From positions 4,925,155 through 4,989,154 of the forward strand of contig CM034137.1 in the NCBI GenBank assembly GCA_019914995.1: DNA of 64,000 nucleotides, written 5' to 3'. A program made the translations under genes and the position numbers. Below, piece after piece: positions 23,590 to 34,200 of this stretch. The notes below the pieces were generated by a model that was not told the DNA's origin, made no database searches, and saw nothing but the letters and a program-made list of their open reading frames with translations. The stretch comes from Acanthochlamys bracteata (Eukaryota; Streptophyta; Magnoliopsida; Pandanales; Velloziaceae). How positions within the stretch are numbered: position 1 is the first letter of the stretch; each line of letters begins with the position of its first letter.

Positions 23590-25015
23590 ATGCGGATGGT
23601 TTGTGGGCCAACTAGTCCATGCATCGCACTGGGAGAGAGTTGAGCACCCTCAGAGATGTTTTCATTAGATTGGCCAGGAGGTACTTTATCCAGAAATTCC
23701 AAAGGTTCATCACCACAAATAGCATAAAGTCTGCTATTATATTTGTGTCCTCCGGTGTACTCTCATCACAATATAAGCATAACCCTTTAGCTTTGTGTTC
23801 AGTGATTTCAGCAGGGGATAGGGTCGGCTGCCTGGCTCGGTGATGCGAATGGCTAGTTGCTGGAGTAGATATTGCTGCTGGAGGAGTGGCAGCATTGGGT
23901 GCAGTAGGGGTGGCCAGAGTAGTAGTAGTAGGTTCACTGGAGAAGGTACCTGTAGAGCGTTGTGAGAAAATTTCAAGCGATTGTTTGTTGCTCACACATA
24001 CTACTAGTCGGTATACTTGTTGTAGTGTGGAAGGTTCACTGGACATGACCTCCAAGGAAATACGCGGTGATAACCCACCACAAAATTCGCCGATGAGATC
24101 TACCTCCTTGATGTGAGGAATCCGTATGCGTAGGTCCTCAAAGGCCTGTTGGTATGCGGTTACCGTGCCTGTTTGCATAAGTTGTTTAAGGGGGTAACTA
24201 GGGTTACCAAAGACTGACGGCCCAAAACGGAATAAAACTACATCGATGAATACAATGAAGGGTTTGGTGTGTCCGCTTGAAATTTTAAAACCAACGGTAG
24301 GCCTCGTCATGTAGATACATGGAAGCAATAAAGACTTTCTCCCAAAGAGGAGTTTGATAGTATCGAAAATAGCGATTGGCTGAGTAAATCCATTCATACG
24401 GCCCGGTCCCATCGAATGTGGGAAATTTATGTTTGTCCCTAGGGGCAAATTGCTGTTAGTCAAGTTGTTGCAAGTGGTTGATGTGTGAATTTGGGATTGT
24501 GCTATGTAGAGGAAGGCCAGTGTTGTCAGTGGTTGGAAGAATGTGGGTGGAGGCGAGGGTGATTTTTGAAAGGGGTGAAGGGATCAAACGTGGGAAGGAA
24601 ACTTGGATAATTGGATGGCTCGATTGGGGGACAGTGGAGAGTATAGTTTCTAGTTGAAGTGGGGATTTGTAGATGGGACGTAGGTTGAATAGTGGTGGTG
24701 GGGCGTGTGTAGTTTGGCCCTGTGGTTGGTGAGGGAGATGGCTGGCCTAGTGATGCTTCCGGTAATATCAATTGAGGCCAGTTGGAGATGGATGCAACAG
24801 CAGTTATGGAAGGTGAAGGTAGCGGTTTGGAAGTAGGTGGTAGTTGCATAGGTGCTAGGGATAGATTGGCAACGGATCTCACGGAATTCACGTTTGTGGT
24901 TACAAATGTCCATTGCGATGTGCGCGATCATATTTGCCAAATCTATCATGCTAGGTTGACAGGGTGATTGAGGGGCAACTGGGGTCGTGGGATTTGAAGA
25001 AAATTTCCGACATTA
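23590..25015 (-). pseudogene. Fossil gag region, Reina unit 2
   Basis: It carries the gag core (YMTRPTVGFKISSGHT, IPHIKEVDLIGEF), an Ala/Thr/Pro-rich linker and a GLCLYCDE zinc-knuckle start near the C-terminal end. It gives a clearer view of gag than unit 1. Confidence 0.77.
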
Positions 25016-25083
25016 ATAGTTGATTTCAACGTGGGTGATGTCCGAGAATTTGGCAAAGTCGTGGCAGGTCTCCATCGAGATGG

Positions 25084-25098
25084 TGGCTCTTGATACCA
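25084..25098 (-). promoter_or_regulatory. Primer-binding site, Reina unit 2
   Basis: It is the same minus-strand TGGTATCAAGAGCCA as in unit 1, two bases from the right LTR (25101). Confidence 0.85.
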
Positions 25099-25100
25099 AA

Positions 25101-25481
25101 TGATACAATAACAATGACTAAAATTAATATAGCTAGCCTAAGAAAGATAAAAACAATTTCATTATTCTCTTCATGCCCTAGTACATCTAGCAAGGGCTTA
25201 TTTATAGCTAGCTGCAAGAGTTCCTATCATAGTAGAACTCTAGCTACGAACAACTAAGGAACTCCTTTTCTAATAGAATTCCTCCTAATAAATGAATGTA
25301 ATAAACTAAAGGTGTATAAAGACTCAACTACATCTAATGCCCCTAATGAGCCTAAACCGAATCCTCTAATGATTTCACCATCCCTAGGACACCTATTGGT
25401 TGCATCCGGAACATGTTGTGCACCTAGAAGGGGGATGCCGAGTTTGGCCTTTCCAAACTCTTGTCTTTTTGAACTGTAACA
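25101..25481 (-). repeat. Right LTR of the Reina compound, without MITE
   Basis: At 381 bp it shows the original LTR length. It runs from TGTTACAG (minus strand, 25481) to TATCA (25101). The MITE site is empty. The five bases beyond it, GCTCG (25482-25486), match those left of 14019. Confidence 0.87.
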
Positions 25482-25486
25482 GCTCG

Positions 25487-26399
25487 GTGGGAGAGCTCGG
25501 CCAAAAACAAAAAAAACCAAACATATGCACGTGAGAGAGAGAAAGACTTGTTTTGACATCAACTAATTCTCTTTATCTTCTAACTTAGCTAGTCCAGATT
25601 AGTGGGCCCAGCTCTAAAGCATGCCCAACGGTTCATATAGCTTCTTCTCAAGTTTGTCAAGATCCAGATATTATCTAGGATCATTTCTCTTACGTAGAAT
25701 CGTAAAATTAGAATTTTAAGTAAGATCATAACACCTTACTTATCGCTAATTTTTTGATAAAATATTTAATATTTAAAAATTTTAGATAATACTTATTAAA
25801 ATTGCTAAAAATTTAAGACATAGTTTTCTTATATTTCATCTTATTGTAATAAACTAACAATGGTCATATTTGTCGTTTAGATGAACTACATCATTAACAA
25901 TTTCTTATATTTTATTCAATTTATTTTCATAATTTTTTTACAGACTATGTCATTATTTTATAAATGTAGATTTATATAGTTATACATATATTTAAAAAAT
26001 TCAATCTCTTATGTAATCAATCAATTATACATGAAGCAATATCTTTATCACCTCAAAATAAAAAGAAAAAAACTAATTCATAACACCATGTACGGAATAA
26101 TATTTTACCTCCATAGCAAATCTCTCACAGAATAAACAAAATACCACCGTACACGCTACAAACGGATGACAAATCTTCTCTAGCTATTACAGCTTGTTAA
26201 AAATTCTCGAGAAGCTCTCTTGATTATGAAGGTTTTTTATAAGCTGAAATCGTAAGATCGTAATAAAATCGGAATTTTAATATTTTAGGATTATGATCGA
26301 AATCTTACGGATTGGAAATAAGATTAAGATATTACGTCAAGTAAGATCGTTTTATTGATGTAAAATCGTAAAATTTAAAAATTAAAATCGGAATTTAAC
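25487..26399. other. AT-rich DNA with repeated ATCGTAAAATT-type words
   Basis: No gene is seen. Words such as AATCGTAAAATT, AAGTAAGATCGT and their relatives occur near 25690-25735 and again near 26245-26390, in direct and partly inverted order, as at the ends of a degraded transposable element. I could not fix its borders. The right part may overlap the LTR of the Athila/Tat fragment that begins here. Confidence 0.4.
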
Positions 26400-26675
26400 A
26401 ATTATGTTTCTTTTCCTCAATCTTCCATTTCTTCGACTTTCACCTAACATTCACAAATAAAACGAATCAACTTATAAGCATAAAATTTCACATTTAAATA
26501 TTGCTAAAAGATAATATTGTTATATATAATAACATATTTATCAAATATCCTCAAGCTTATATTTTTACTGCTCAAGCAAATAATTAGAAGCATATATCAT
26601 TTTCCACAAACCATTCTCATAGAACTCAAATTTACGCATAGCTTAATCAATCACAAATTTTAAAAATATCTAGTG

Positions 26676-26933
26676 TCCGTTTGGAATTGCTTTTCCCCAA
26701 CGACACTTTTCAATTTTTCATTTCACATTTTTCAATACATATTTTATAAGTAACCAAAAAATTTATTTAAAAATTTAGAAAGTATAGAAAAATTCTATGT
26801 AATGAGATCTTTTTATTGCATATTTTATTATTTTTTTCAAAGTTAAAAAAATAAAGCTCGTTTTTTAAAAAGGACAAAATACTCTCCATTTCACAAAAGC
26901 TCCATTTCATAAGCACTCCTAATGCTCAAAAAA
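26676..26933. mobile_element. MITE, copy 1 (short AT-rich, inverted ends)
   Basis: The left end GTCCGTTTGGAATTGCTTTT is roughly the inverse of its right end (GCACTCCTAATGCTC). The interior (TTTCAATTTTTCATTT, AATTTATTTAAAAATTTAGAAAGTATAGAAAA) matches a second copy at 43739-43979. It interrupts the Athila/Tat 3' fragment. Confidence 0.65.
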
Positions 26934-28738
26934 ACATCATCTACAAACTCTCTTAAATGCACTATGTGATAATCAAATCAAATAAAATTTCCACATTCAA
27001 AGAACACGTGCAACATATTAGAAGAAGTTTAGAATTCAACATCTATAGTTTAGTTAAGAAATCATGTCTACACTGCTCATATAACTTTTAGAAATTCACA
27101 AATTTATTTCAAATGTTGTAATAAATGCTATCAAACTTACAAAGTCAAAACACAAAGAAGCTAGAGCACTTTTAACTTAAAAAAAAAGTCATACTCGACA
27201 ATTGGCCTAATTTTGCGGTTGTTTTACTTTTATTCAACTGCTCTTTCTTTACCATCTCACTTTACAAATATACTCAATTTATTTATTTATTTTTATTTTT
27301 ATTTGTTTGTTATCTCTGCACTTTCTATTGACTTTTTGATAATTTAGTATCTCAACTATCTCTAAGATATGAAAACATAACAACGCAACAAAAAATATAC
27401 TAAGATCTCTAAGTCTCACATTTACATGGTGATTGAAATCATCACTTGATATGAATTATGAAATCAAAATCATCTATGAAGTGTATTCAATTGCAGTATT
27501 GTGACGCCCCAATCCGAGAGTCATGCCCGACACTGGTCTAAACCAAATCCAAATCAAATCCGGACTCGGTCCGGTCTAGTAAACCTCTTTAAGACTAGAT
27601 TCGACCTAATTCAAAATTTAGAACATACCGAAGTATTCAAGATTTTAACAAAATCTCCACTATAAACTTAAAGGAAAAACTTAAGTGATTACCATAACTG
27701 CATTCACATCAATATTCGCAAGTGAAGGAAAGAACTTAGATCACAAATAAGACATACACTACCACTATTCAGTATTATAAGGCCCAAAACATATACTCCA
27801 AACAAATACATAATCAAGACTAGCACAGGTTTATTGACATTACAGAGCCTTCTATATGCAAAATAAAAAAAAAATGCTGGAGTTAAATTGATATTGTTTA
27901 CATGTAAGCTCAAGAACACTGCCGCCTTGGCTACTCTATACCTATGCCTCCGAACTATCTGAGGAAGGCCAAAAAAAAAGTGACCTCAGTCTTACTGAGG
28001 TGGAAAGCAGAATACACATTTAAGATTACTAAATGCATTAACATAGTGTTTGATTCCTATCTTTATACATGTACAAAAACGTAATGATAGATCGGATCGG
28101 TCGTAATAAGTTTTGAACTGTCCCATACTGATCCAGTTCTTTGTAGGGGTGATTAAGATTATATGCAATGTAATATACAAATTGAATAATTATATGATGT
28201 AACTAATGCCAATCTAGCTTCAAAATCAATTTAGTATGATAAAAATACTTTTAAAGAAAAGCAAATACATTTATACCTTGAAACTTTAACAAAAACTTTA
28301 TCTAAAAAAAATAAGAAATTTCATGGATAATTTAAGTAGTTAAATAAATATTTCATTAAAACTACGAAATAATAAGTTAAAAAGTAAACTAAATAAATAA
28401 TTAAGTAGTTGATAAACAAATATTATAGCGGATATCATTGAAAACATAATAAGTTGACAATCAAAATACTTTACTAATAAACAATTTAAGAAATTATAAT
28501 CCAAATAAAATTCAAAAGTCAGAAAGTCAGGATATCGAAATGTAATATCCAATCCAATATCTCCGCCTCGCATCGGTGTCCAGACTCCATCTGCGCCCCA
28601 CCGATGCTACCTCCATCCTGTTGATCAGTCCGGATGGGCCGTGATATCGCCCCCCATTCGCATGGGTCTACCTAATACTACGGTTATAGATGGATACCTA
28701 TTTTCATGCTAAACATCAAATATAATAATATCAAATAT

Positions 28739-28804
<66 letters not shown>
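28739..28804. repeat. (TA)n microsatellite, about 33 repeats
   Basis: An uninterrupted TA run inside solo LTR B. Such runs are unstable in copy number. Confidence 0.95.
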
Positions 28805-28806
<2 letters not shown>

Positions 28807-28880
28807 GATAAGATAGAGACACATGACATCCTTAAGGGCACATGATGCACATGCCGGCCAAAAGTGGCCGGCGAGACATC

Positions 28881-29155
28881 AAAGTCCAATCTCCACCGTT
28901 TGGATATAAAAAACTATGAGTTGAGAAACATGCTGATAAAATTTCAGCTCAATCGGAATACGAACCGACCTCCATCGTAACTCTTGATCAAAATGACACA
29001 AAAACGAAATATATATCTTTTGTCAAATTTAATCTTTTATATAATTTTGATCAAGAGTTTCGATGAAAGTCAGTTCGTATTCCGATTGAGCTGAAATTTT
29101 ATCGACATGTTCTCAACTCAATTCTTCATATCCAACGGTGGAATTTAGATTTGGA
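28881..29155. repeat. Long inverted repeat (fold-back) inside solo LTR B
   Basis: The arm 28881-28996 pairs with 29040-29155 around a loop of ~43 bases. The arms share long identical runs such as AAAATTTCAGCTCAATCGGA with its reverse complement. Overall identity is about 85% by eye. A perfect small palindrome (GCCGGCC/GGCCGGC, 28853-28872) lies just outside. It is not shared with LTRs A or C, so it looks like a fold-back MITE that landed beside the TA run. Confidence 0.75.
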
Positions 29156-29940
29156 TATCGTAAGAATGGCCGCAGGTGGATAAGAATGTCCGGTTGACCG
29201 TAAATCACGCTGATCACGCGATCGGATGCCGAAGCTGAATTTCAAGCTCAATTCGCATGCAGAAGAACATTTCAAACGTAGGGAGTTAACCTGCAATGGC
29301 TCGGCCTACCCGGATCGACAATCAAAGTCCGGCAAGGGTTAGAGCTTCGTAGAAACACGGGCAAGATCTATCGGAGAACATCAACTACAAAGAAGAGTGA
29401 GAACATGATCCCAAAACGGAGATAAAATGGCCGACAGTAAGAATGTCAATGTGCTAAAGGGGAGGTTGCAGATACGGTGCACTCGAGAGGAAGTAGGAAG
29501 AAAGAGACAAAATAAAATAAAAGAAAAGTTAAGAATTATCTAGAGAAAGAAAGAAAGTTAAAAGAAAGATTTGAGCTGGGCTAGTTAGGTTTAGCTGTGA
29601 CAACCCAACAAGATAAATGACATCGACATAACTACCCCCACCCTAAGACTCTAAAAGGTACAACAACTGTCTAGAATGGCAAAAGATTTATCAACTTAAT
29701 TATACACAACGATTTCAAGAAAGAAGTAAACTTAGCTAATAAGAAATTAGACATATTCAATATAGATTCTAGTCTCAAAAACTATGAGGAAAGAGAGTTC
29801 AAATTCATCATTGAAAAATGAAAACGGAATAGCAAGTGAGATTTAAACATTGCCTAAGCATTATTTTCTATCTCACCCATGCTTGAAATCAACATTGTCC
29901 TCAATGGTGAAAGAGTGTGAAGACATTGCGAAACTCAGAG

Positions 29941-30149
29941 TCATCTAGCTTTCTAATCTGCATGTCAATTAACAAAATTATCTCAATACTCATCAAGGTA
30001 ATGACAGCCACATTGTTAGATAAAAATTCAGGGAAAAGAAGATGAAGACATTAAATAGAAAAGTCAAGAGAAAAATTAAACAATATATAGGAATATTGGA
30101 CATTATCAAGAGGAAAGTTTTAAACAAAAATGTACGTAAAACATGTTAC
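29941..30149. other. Short unresolved spacer
   Basis: AT-rich, with no gene. It lies where the C-terminal RS-domain exons of the SR pseudogene would be expected, but no Arg-Ser repeat can be read. Confidence 0.4.
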
Positions 30150-31205
30150 AATATCCGCATGCTTCATATCATCATAATATGTATAGTCAAGATTCTGACA
30201 GTGCCTGAAGAATCGTACTTTAAAAGAGTAAGCTACAATTATGTTTCTCATCCAAGTTACAACACTTAACTCATATACATTAACACAAGCACTAACAAAT
30301 GCGCCATCCACCCATGCAAGCTCAAGGCACACATGCCCACACATACATCCACACGCCCATTCACCAACCCACTCAAACGAAAGGCATGCATCTACACACA
30401 CACACCCACACGCCCAATACCTCTCCCTTTTAAATACTTATGAGAATCAAACATCACCAAAATCAAGCATATGGTCCCGATCAACAATTAGAAATCAGAA
30501 GTCATGTGAAAATTGAGATGTTCAGAAATAGTAAAACCTAAGACAACAAGAGCCATACCTTAAGGTCTTGCCATGAAGCTGATGAACGTAAACCACCAAC
30601 CATATCTAAATGCAAGAAGCAGAGAAGTTAGCATAGAACCTTCAGATTTTACACTTATAAAGCTAGTTTGCCACCAACATACCACGATAATCAGAATGCT
30701 TCGAGATACCACCCCAACTCTGAGACCTGCTGTAGCTAATACGGCGCTTGCATAATGATGATTGCTTCTTCCATGCTAGAATTCAACCCGCTCAAAAGGT
30801 CTGCAAGCTGCTATTAGGATATCATTGTTCAGCACATCTTTTAAACAAGTTCCAAGCACACCCACAATCTGTTACCATCACAATCGTATCCACCACTCCT
30901 GTGGACAGCATCTTCAGCATCATAGATATCATCAAACTGCAATAAGATATTAAGCAAATTCAAAATTCAAAATAATAACGCATAAAATGGGAATAACTGC
31001 AACCGAAGCACTTTCTAAAACCAGCATTAGAGCCTAGTTAGACATCTAACAATAAAAACAAATTTCCTAAATATATTGATTTATTCAACCGCAAAATCAA
31101 GTAAACAAGATCATGAACCTCTTTAGAAGGTTGAGAAAGCTTATCTCAACAAAAGCATAAGCAGGAGGGCTCGGAGGAATCTTCGAATCATTGTAAATAA
31201 TACGT
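30150..31205 (-). pseudogene. SR splicing-factor pseudogene (SF2/ASF-like, SR34/SR30 type)
   Basis: Five exon remnants occur in the right order on the minus strand: 31145-31205 (KIPPSPPAYAFVE, end of RRM1 beta-3), 30867-30936 (FDDIYDAEDAVHRSGGYD, RRM1 alpha-2), 30683-30793 (RRSNHHY, then KHSDYR, the linker), 30559-30605 (GLRSSASWQDLK, the pseudo-RRM signature of this subfamily) and 30150-30204 (YYDDMKHA). SR34-type proteins bind pre-mRNA in the nucleus and choose splice sites. The introns remain: 30606-30682 has GT and AG ends, and 30937 follows a TTGCAG-type acceptor. So this is a duplicated gene, not a retrocopy. Decay is evident: a stop inside VEF*HGRR, a frame change after HHY, a donor changed from GT to AT after exon 1, no N-terminal RRM1 exon and no RS domain. 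The family assignment is firm. Confidence 0.82.
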
Positions 31206-34200
31206 CTATATTGCAACACAAAATAGAAGCTATAAGGAAATCAGATCGAACCCTCTTGATTATAGTAACCAGAATACAACCAAGGGTGCATCACTGATTG
31301 CGTATCTACAGTTTGCACATTACAAAAGCAAATAGAAGATTTATTATAATATTCTATCAGTAAAGAAAACTAAATTAGAAAAATGATACTCATACAGTAT
31401 ATATATGCTGATTCAAGTTTTAAACCTATCATGCAGATGAGGTTCCACATGATACATCCATCAAAGTCCAAAATCTAAATCATACAAAAGATGTAACTTA
31501 CATGGAAATATTAACCTATTAAGGTGCAAATTCCAAAAATACTGCCTAATTTTGAGCTATTTAATTCACTCCCTGGTTGAATATCTAACTTTTTGTTTGA
31601 GGCCTGAATGATCAGAGTCACTAATCGGTTATACTTAGCCTACCATGACGATGCAACAAACCCCAGAACTCTGTCAATGCATAAAGCGTACCACAACAAA
31701 GGCCACAACTACAAAGACATAGAAAATTGGTACTCGACACCTACTAGGCTTACTAAAGTATGGATAGAACCACGCTCATCATGCAAAGAAATTTTGTAGC
31801 ACTTTATTCAACTCTCCACATTCCAAATCTACTTTTGCAAAAGTATACAATAGTGAATATTCCGAAAACCTCATAATGTTTTCATTCTCCTAAATTACCA
31901 ACAATTTTGTATGGCTTCACTACTCAAAATTCTAATAGGTAATGACAGTTTACTAGATACTTGAGAAGAAATAATAGGGTTTTTCCTTCTAAGTTCTAAC
32001 CACACCAAGTAGGTGCCAATTTTTGCAGGCACTACCTACTCGAATGTATTGCATACAAGTAGGAACAACAACGAGAGATAGTAAAAATTACAACTGCAAT
32101 ATTGTAGAAAAGTGTATTCTTAGAAATATCCGCTCTATAAATTATGGCACTGCAATGTCTTAGATGTATTGCATTCTTCTAGTGACAAAAAAATTAATAA
32201 AGCTGCACTTCATAACAACTCACAATACAACAGGAAGCAGTTATTTTAAAACCAAAGTAGAAGAACATACCTAAGCCAGTCTTCAACTTCCCTGGAGTTG
32301 CAAACTATATCAACCTAGAAGCTTCTACCAGATCACTACAGGCTACATCTTTGCCTGCTTTATTCTTTTAATAGCTCAAAATATTTAACTATTAAGCATA
32401 ACGGTGAGAACCACAAAGTCAAAACAGGCAAGATATGGTAGCAAAATGAAGAAAGAACATAAAAAACAATGACAAAATTTGGAAGTTTCTGTAATCATAC
32501 GATAAATAATACAAACTCAATGATAATCAAGTCAAGGATATGGAGCCTTTTGTCTCCCTGTTGAACTAGAAGTGTCAAACTCAAAGAAAGTTGCTGCTTA
32601 TCAAGCATACTGCTAAAAAGGAAAATTACTTTTTAAGTAAAGATGGATACTTTCTGAAATAGATCTACACCTCACAAATGACTAATCATGTCCAATAAGA
32701 AGATGGTTATTAAGTGAAACAGTGTGTTACGAGCTTTAACTTGCAGTTAATATACTTCAAGATAAGAATATTTAACTCAATCGTATCCCAAATGTTATAA
32801 GCAAATCTCACAAAACCTTCTCACAGATTCTTGTAGAACTAATCAAAATACAATTGAAAAATCTTTGTCTTATTGAAACGAGAACAACTTGCTAATTTAA
32901 GAATATCTGAAAAAATTATAAAAACTTCAAGCACTTAGGTGTACAAAACTCCTCAGACTGCTAATATCTAACTTAACACTGAGATACGTGGAACGCGACT
33001 TTCTCCATAAGAATTATCGCTTTTAGGTAAAAGCACCATCTTCGTATTTAATTAAATTCACTTCTAAGCTTCTACGAACTAAAACTAGTATCCTTAAAAG
33101 GAGAATAAAGCAAAAGAAATAAATCTTTGATACTTCAGCTTCATTTGTTGTGACCATGATCATTACCTTCTTGAGTATGATAAATCTGATGCCTCATCTA
33201 CCAGCTATCCCAATCGTTAAGGCTGGTCTTTACCTGCAAGCAACATAAATTCACAGAACTACATGCCAGCTCAAATTAGTTTATTTTTCTCATTTTTATG
33301 CAATTCAATTCCTTTTTAGGTATATGTATGAAATATTGATTGCTTTTTCATCTCAACAGGAACACAGCAACTACCAAAATTACAACTAAGCATTCTTCCT
33401 GCAAAATTAAGGAATTCATAATAAAGTGTGCACTCAATATTTGGATTACATAGCTACCAGTTTTCCTTTCTAGATCAAAATTTTTAACTACGTTACAAAA
33501 CAAAAGAGCACTACAACAGCTAATATGCAAGAGTTCAAACTCGTTGATAACAGAATTAAGGCATTCCACATATTAATTTTGGCAAAAGTTACAAATTTTT
33601 ACGTGATGTAATAATGAAATGTTCATCATTATCCAAAAACCTTAGGAACAATAAATGTACAAAGCTGACCGAAGCCCTAAAAACTTACCAAGTTTAGATG
33701 CTTCTGTTGAGTGCAAGGAACTTTAAAGATGCAGGGTCATCTATTTTCAAAAGGAATATAATGTTTCATCAAAATGGTCGCCACAAATTTAGAATGATAA
33801 AAAGATTAAGAGTTATTACACAACAAACAATTTCACGGATTACATGGAAGTTTAATAATAAAGTTGGCTTTATCCACGAATGTACAAACTAATTTGAAGT
33901 TAAACCAAAGTACTTCTAAAAATGTATGCAAATGTATATATAATGAAGGATAACCAATACATTGCTGATGGTACAAATCCCTTTTTTTCACATTGAACTG
34001 ACAGTTTCTAACTAAATCAAAATTGCTTCCACCGCACAAATCACTAGATAGTAAGCCAACTTTGTAACTAATTACTGAATGAATTTGATGAAAGTTCTAA
34101 AATCAAGAATCTATTTTACATTACATATGGCTAATCAGATGAATTGGGTCACCAAATTGGTTAGCTCTAAACTTCGAATTTCATTTAGAACATAATCAAA

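Larger units (their letters stand above)
14019..25481 (-). mobile_element. Tandem Reina-like chromovirus: LTR-internal-LTR-internal-LTR
   Basis: Three LTRs (14019-15049, 19590-20564, 25101-25481) enclose two near-identical internal regions of ~4.54 kb, all on the minus strand. Each internal region runs from a primer site matching initiator tRNA-Met (TGGTATCAAGAGCCA on the minus strand) to a purine-rich tract just before the next LTR (minus strand AAGGAGAGGGGAA). The outer flanks carry the same five bases, GCTCG, at 14014-14018 and 25482-25486, so the whole block entered as one element and was enlarged afterwards. The short LTR without its MITE (381 bp), a total of ~5.3 kb for one unit, the Met primer and the reverse-transcriptase wording fit the Reina clade. 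Both units are broken at several to many points. Confidence 0.85.
27500..29667 (-). repeat. Solo LTR B, related to LTRs A and C
   Basis: On the plus strand it starts TGTGACGCCCC (27500) and ends near GGTACAACA (29667). On the minus strand its first ~60 bases (GGGGGTAGTTATGTCGATGTCATTT region) parallel the start of LTR A. Its segment at about 27930-28010 is the reverse complement of LTR C at about 56060-56125 (a CTCA-TAAGACTG core, then TTTGGCCT). Athila/Tat sequence resumes directly on both sides. I found no clean target-site duplication. It contains a (TA)n tract and a long fold-back. Confidence 0.65.
26400..29940 (-). mobile_element. Athila/Tat 3' fragment (minus strand) with nested insertions
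   Basis: Pieces of this stretch are reverse-complement relatives of the 3' non-coding region and LTR start of the element at 867-9081. Three pieces stand out: 26542-26670 (next to the LTR start, matching about 8540-8690), 26940-27499 (matching about 7960-8515) and 29668-29890 (matching about 7740-7960). The order is that of one continuous old fragment later split by a MITE (about 26676-26933) and by solo LTR B (27500-29667). The coding part is absent. It is broken and more diverged than the first element, so it is a different, older insertion. Confidence 0.72.

Noticed and set aside
28881-29155. Fold-back considered as a microRNA gene
   Set aside because: The stem is long and nearly perfect along its full length and sits in an LTR, which fits a fold-back MITE better than a miRNA precursor. 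No small-RNA evidence is available.
30120-30516. A His/Thr/Pro-rich plus-strand frame and a Cys/Val-rich minus-strand frame
   Set aside because: Both come from a CA/CCCA-rich simple stretch between two exon remnants of the SR pseudogene.
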